From: Aestuariivita boseongensis
GTDB taxonomy: Bacteria; Pseudomonadota; Alphaproteobacteria; Rhodobacterales; Rhodobacteraceae
Assembly: GCF_001262635.1 (NCBI RefSeq)
Contig: NZ_JXYH01000016.1
Span: 1 to 64,000 of the forward strand
Direction of reading: 5' to 3'
Length of the DNA: 64,000 nucleotides
Made by a program: the position numbers and the translations under genes. The notes beneath the pieces are model-generated. The model was not told where the DNA came from, did no database searches, and saw nothing but the letters and a program-made list of their open reading frames with translations. The stretch's first letter is position 1. Each line of letters opens with the position of its first letter. Below, piece after piece: positions 60,298-64,000 of the stretch.

Positions 60298-61794
60298 TCA
60301 GCCGCCATACAGCTGGTCCCACCGCATGATCAGCGCCTGCTGCAAACGCTTGGCCTTGCCATTCCACGTCCGCGCGCCCTGCGGCACCTCGCGATCCTGT
60401 TTTTTGATACGCGCCCGGATATCCGTATCGGCGCTGAATATGGCAAAGGCCAGTTCCTTGCCCTTGGCGGTGGTGATGTATCCGCCAAGGCCCGACACGA
60501 AATTCAGCGTCCCCGTTTTCGCATCCACCTTCACCGGATGGTTCCGCAACACCCGGCCCTTTTCATCGCGCAGGGCAATCGGTTTCAGAATGGGGCGCAG
60601 CACATCGCGCTTGCGCACCTGCACCAGCACCTGGACCAATTCCTGCGCTGTCATGCGCGAGGCATCCCCAAGCCCGGAATGATCCACCAGATCGACCGAT
60701 TGCATCCCGAAGCGCGCCCGCGCCCAATCGCTCATCGCGCGGCCCGAGGCGCGCAGCGAATTGGGCGATCCGCCCCGCGCCCGCGTTGCCGCCAGCCCCA
60801 CCATTTCCGCAGTCAGGTTCGTCGACCATTTCAGCATGTCGCGCAGGATGATCCGCAAAGGCTGGCTGAAAACCTGCCCGATCGACTGCGCCCCCGCAGG
60901 CAGGGATTTTGACACCTCAGCCTGTTTCAGCGCGATCCCCTGAGACCGCGCCAGCGTGCGAAACACGTCACCGGCATAAAGCGCAGGCGACCGCACCGGC
61001 AACCATCGCCCGCCATCCCGGCCCAAGGCCCTTCGCGCGACCGACCATTCGTCGACGCCGTTGCGCTCGCGATAGCTGTAGACAGGCAGACTGCGATCGG
61101 CCAGCCGCATCCGCGCGGTCTGCACCTCGGGGCGATAACGCTCGGTCCGCGCATCCATGCTCAGCGCATAGCCGTTCGACCCCCGTTTCCACTCGAAATA
61201 GACCCGGTTGTAATTCAGCGCGATCCCCGCCACGGCGGGGCTGTATCCCACGTGATCGGGCTGGCCCGGATCAATGCTGCGCACGAAAGGCAGCGCCCCG
61301 TCATAGACGCGGAACTTGCCTGTCACCTCGCGCACGCCGGCCTCTTTCAGCCGCGCGGCCAGCGTGGCCAGACCGTCGGTATCCAGCGTCGGATCGGCCC
61401 CGCCCGCCAGGTACAGATCGCCCCGCAGCACGCCGTTGGTGATCGGCCCATCCGCCATGATCCGCGTCTGAAACCGATGCTCCGGGCCCAGCGCCTCCAG
61501 CGCGTAAAGCGCGGTCAACGCCTTGGTCACGCTCGCGGGCGGCTGGCCTGTGGTGGCGTTCACCCCTTCCAGCACAACGCCCGTGCGCACATCCGCCACA
61601 GCAAAACTGATCTTGCCGGACAGCCCCGCATTGGCGACCAGGCTCTCGGGTCCGCCCAGCGCGCGCTTGGCTGCGCCTGCAACGCGCGCCTGCGGGCGCA
61701 GCGACACAGTCGGCGCATTGGCAAAAGCCGGTCCGGCACCGGCAAAGGCCACCAGTCCTGTCAGTACCGATCTGCGCGAAATGCTCCGTCCCAT
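60298..61794 (-). CDS. dacB: D-alanyl-D-alanine carboxypeptidase/endopeptidase (PBP4, DacB type)
   Basis: 498 residues. N-terminal Tat-like signal (SRRSVLTGLVAFAGAGPAFA), then the serine-peptidase S13 fold: active Ser and Lys in PPASVTKAL (SxxK), the SxN-type Ser-Thr-Asn in LKWSTNLTAEM, and KTG in DAKTGTLNFVSGLGG. It trims or cleaves peptidoglycan cross-bridges in the periplasm. The insertion domain between about 95 and 280 is typical of class C PBPs. It is 72 bases from nadD. Confidence 0.93.
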   Translation of the reverse strand: MGRSISRRSVLTGLVAFAGAGPAFANAPTVSLRPQARVAGAAKRALGGPESLVANAGLSGKISFAVADVRTGVVLEGVNATTGQPPASVTKALTALYALEALGPEHRFQTRIMADGPITNGVLRGDLYLAGGADPTLDTDGLATLAARLKEAGVREVTGKFRVYDGALPFVRSIDPGQPDHVGYSPAVAGIALNYNRVYFEWKRGSNGYALSMDARTERYRPEVQTARMRLADRSLPVYSYRERNGVDEWSVARRALGRDGGRWLPVRSPALYAGDVFRTLARSQGIALKQAEVSKSLPAGAQSIGQVFSQPLRIILRDMLKWSTNLTAEMVGLAATRARGGSPNSLRASGRAMSDWARARFGMQSVDLVDHSGLGDASRMTAQELVQVLVQVRKRDVLRPILKPIALRDEKGRVLRNHPVKVDAKTGTLNFVSGLGGYITTAKGKELAFAIFSADTDIRARIKKQDREVPQGARTWNGKAKRLQQALIMRWDQLYGG

Positions 61795-61866
61795 GAACAG
61801 GAGTTAACCGCAGGTTCAGCCTGGAAACAACCGTCCCGAACGGCCTTGTCACACCTGAGTGCGCAA

Positions 61867-62469
61867 TCAGCCTGTCCAATCTCCCCGCGCACGAATTGCT
61901 GTCGAAGAATGAGGCACCATAGGCACATTCACAAATGACCAGACCGGCGCCTGCGCCCGGCCCAGCAACCGCGCAGCACGCCCCGAAAGCCGCGCAAAGC
62001 GATAGATGCGTGCCGCCCGGCTCATCCGAGCCGAGATACGGTCGCCGGGTCGCGCAATCACCCCCATGGGCACCTGTTCCACGATGCTGCGCCAGTCCTG
62101 CCACAGGTGCAGCTGCGCAAGATTGTCCGCGCCCATCAACCAAACGAAACGCACACCGGGATATCGTTTGGCCAAAGCCTGCAGGGTTTCGGCCGTGTAC
62201 CGGGTGCCAAGGCGCGATTCGATGTCGGTGACTTTCACGCGTGGGTGGTCCATCACCTGCCGCGCGCGGGTCAGACGATCATCCAGCGGCGCCGGACCGC
62301 GGGTTTTCAGCGGATTGCCCGGACTGACCAGCCACCACACCCGATCCAGCCCAAACCGCTTCAGCGCCTCGCGGGTGATGTGCGCATGCCCGTCATGGGC
62401 GGGGTCGAACGACCCGCCCAATAGCCCGATCACCTGACCCGGCCGTGCTGTGGGTTCACCTGATGTCAT
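61867..62469 (-). CDS. nadD: Nicotinate-nucleotide adenylyltransferase
   Basis: 200-residue nucleotidyltransferase joining nicotinate mononucleotide and ATP in NAD+ synthesis. The [14 protein letters not shown] motif binds ATP phosphates, [11 protein letters not shown] and the C-terminal [11 protein letters not shown] (ISSTxIR-like) complete the signature. ATG at 62469 is used; upstream frame extension to 62679 overlaps the start of the divergent EttA gene and lacks conserved residues. Confidence 0.95.
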   Translation of the reverse strand: MTSGEPTARPGQVIGLLGGSFDPAHDGHAHITREALKRFGLDRVWWLVSPGNPLKTRGPAPLDDRLTRARQVMDHPRVKVTDIESRLGTRYTAETLQALAKRYPGVRFVWLMGADNLAQLHLWQDWRSIVEQVPMGVIARPGDRISARMSRAARIYRFARLSGRAARLLGRAQAPVWSFVNVPMVPHSSTAIRARGDWTG

Positions 62470-62630
62470 CCCTGCCTCGCAGCGCTGGTATGGCTGCCCG
62501 TGTCCCACATCCTGCGTTCTTCGTCCAGAAGGCGCTGCGTGGCTCCGGTTCGGCCAAAGCCTCCATTGCCGAGCCTTGATGCAATCGCTATCTAGGCCCG
62601 AAACCAGATTTCCCGTGAACGGAGCATTCC

Positions 62631-64000
62631 ATGGCCGCCTATCAATACGTCTATCACATGTCCGGCGTCTCCAAGACATATCCCGGTGGCAAAAAGACGT
62701 TTGAAAACATCAACCTGAATTTTCTGCCCGGCGTGAAAATCGGCGTGGTGGGCGTGAACGGCGCGGGCAAATCCACGCTGATGAAGATCATGGCGGGTTT
62801 GGACAAGGATTTCTCGGGCGAGGCCTGGGCCGCCGAAGGGGCGAAAGTGGGCTACCTCCCGCAGGAGCCGCAACTGGACGAGAGCCTCAACGTCCGTGAC
62901 AACGTGATGCTGGGCGTGGCCGAGAAAAAGGCCAAGCTGGATCGCTTCAACGAACTGGCGATGAATTACTCGGATGAGACGGCCGATGAAATGGCCGCCC
63001 TGCAGGACGAGATCGACAGCCAGAACCTCTGGGATCTCGACAGCCAGATCGATGTGGCGATGGAAGCCCTGCGGTGCCCGCCCGATGACGCCGATGTGTC
63101 GACCCTTTCGGGCGGTGAAAAGCGCCGCGTGGCGCTGTGCAAGCTGCTGCTGGAAGCACCCGACATGCTGCTTCTGGACGAACCCACGAACCACCTGGAT
63201 GCCGAAACCATCGCCTGGCTGCAACAGCACCTGATTGATTACAAAGGCACCATCCTGATCGTCACCCACGACCGGTATTTCCTGGATGATATCACCGGCT
63301 GGATCCTGGAACTGGATCGCGGACGCGGCATTCCTTACGAGGGGAATTACTCCTCGTGGCTGGAACAGAAGGCCAAACGGCTGGAACAGGAAGCGCGCGA
63401 GGACAAATCCCGCCAGAAAACCCTGGAACGCGAGCTTGAATGGATCCGTCAGGGCGCCAAGGCGCGCCAGGCCAAGCAAAAGGCGCGGATCAACGCCTAT
63501 AACGATCTGGCCCAGCAATCCGAACGCGAAAAGATCACCCGCGCGCAGATCGTCATCCCGAACGGCCCGCGTCTGGGCAGCAAGGTGATCGAGGTGAACG
63601 GCCTGAAGAAAGCCATGGGCGACAAGCTTCTGATTGAGGATCTCAGCTTCTCGCTGCCGCCCGGCGGCATCGTGGGCGTGATCGGCCCCAACGGCGCGGG
63701 CAAATCCACGCTGTTCAAGATGCTGACCGGTCAGGAAAAGCCCGATGCCGGCACGATCGAATATGGTGATACGGTCCAGCTGTCTTATGTCGACCAGTCC
63801 CGCGACGATCTCAAAGCCAATGACACCGTGTGGGAGGCGATCACCGGCGGGGCCGAGATCATCCAGCTGGGCGATGCGCAGATGAACTCGCGCGCCTATT
63901 GCTCGGCCTTCAACTTCAAGGGCGGGGACCAGCAGAAGAAGGTCTCTCTTTTGTCGGGCGGCGAACGCAACCGGGTGCATATGGCGCGGCTTCTGAAGGA
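62631..64000 (+). CDS. ettA: Energy-dependent translational throttle protein EttA (3' end outside window)
   Basis: The visible 456 codons begin [21 protein letters not shown], the EttA/ABC-F N-terminus, and contain two ABC cassettes in one chain: first Walker [10 protein letters not shown], signature [16 protein letters not shown], Walker [12 protein letters not shown], then the P-site-tRNA interaction linker ([45 protein letters not shown]), then second Walker [10 protein letters not shown] and signature [15 protein letters not shown]. There is no membrane domain. It binds the ribosomal E site and gates the first peptide bond according to ATP/ADP ratio. The frame runs off the window end. Confidence 0.95.
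   Translation, partial: MAAYQYVYHMSGVSKTYPGGKKTFENINLNFLPGVKIGVVGVNGAGKSTLMKIMAGLDKDFSGEAWAAEGAKVGYLPQEPQLDESLNVRDNVMLGVAEKKAKLDRFNELAMNYSDETADEMAALQDEIDSQNLWDLDSQIDVAMEALRCPPDDADVSTLSGGEKRRVALCKLLLEAPDMLLLDEPTNHLDAETIAWLQQHLIDYKGTILIVTHDRYFLDDITGWILELDRGRGIPYEGNYSSWLEQKAKRLEQEAREDKSRQKTLERELEWIRQGAKARQAKQKARINAYNDLAQQSEREKITRAQIVIPNGPRLGSKVIEVNGLKKAMGDKLLIEDLSFSLPPGGIVGVIGPNGAGKSTLFKMLTGQEKPDAGTIEYGDTVQLSYVDQSRDDLKANDTVWEAITGGAEIIQLGDAQMNSRAYCSAFNFKGGDQQKKVSLLSGGERNRVHMARLLK

Overview
The window is high-GC bacterial chromosome, almost certainly from an alphaproteobacterium of the order Rhodobacterales (Roseobacter/Paracoccaceae group). This rests on gene content: an NDUFS4-type complex I accessory subunit, a class I lysyl-tRNA synthetase, EI-Ntr (ptsP) next to aspartate kinase, a complete hut operon with HutF, a Sit-type manganese transporter behind Mur-like boxes, and intergenic hairpins centred on TTCGAA. 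No transposase, integrase, prophage or CRISPR array was seen. Both ends cut a gene: an unrecognised membrane-associated protein at the left and an EttA-type ABC-F ATPase at the right.

Layout. 1-5.2 kb: end of an unknown large protein, then a minus-strand, ATGA-coupled catabolic operon (FAD monooxygenase, SDR, aldehyde dehydrogenase, Asp/Glu-racemase-family enzyme). 5.3-9.9 kb: four-gene export operon (LolD-like ATPase, FtsX-type permease, AttH/lipocalin-like secreted protein, flavin-binding PNPOx protein). 10-18 kb: ptsP, lysC, SDR plus SnoaL-like gene, DUF1178, Nudix, EcsC, GNAT and a flavin reductase. 18.2-25.4 kb: four tandem hairpins, LysE and SulP transporters, then mtnP/lysE/apt (methylthioadenosine to adenine to AMP), a GlcD-like oxidase and a secreted MBL-fold protein. 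25.4-26.7 kb: a decayed, still divergent oxyR-katG pair. 26.9-35 kb: TRIC channel, then hutIHGU facing hutF, with repressor hutC. 35.1-38.9 kb: sitABCD. 39.4-43.5 kb: a two-gene TIR / TPR-SLOG-like-nucleotide-cyclase operon, the best candidate for an uncharacterised signalling or defence system. 43.6-46.1 kb: tRNA-Arg(TCT), a lone periplasmic Cache-like protein and a methyl-accepting chemotaxis protein. 46.1-64 kb: housekeeping and small conserved genes (NDUFS4, uvrB, ABM, DUF5665, USP, DUF427, ParA-like, class I LysRS, TerB, PBP4, nadD, ettA), an orphan beta-helix protein resembling phage/gene-transfer-agent spikes, and a frameshifted beta-barrel-like gene.

How they work together. The hut genes make up the five-step route from histidine to glutamate (HutH, HutU, HutI, HutF, HutG), with matching candidate HutC operators in front of hutF/hutI and hutC. 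SitABCD is a manganese importer whose promoter lies between two Fur-family boxes. The oxyR-katG relic suggests the lineage lost OxyR-controlled catalase-peroxidase at this locus. Intergenic DNA is rich in repeats: TTCGAA palindromes, a 59-bp REP-like element in two copies, a TTTGAAAGAGAAGAAG-type element downstream of three genes, and a cluster of four triloop hairpins between convergent genes.
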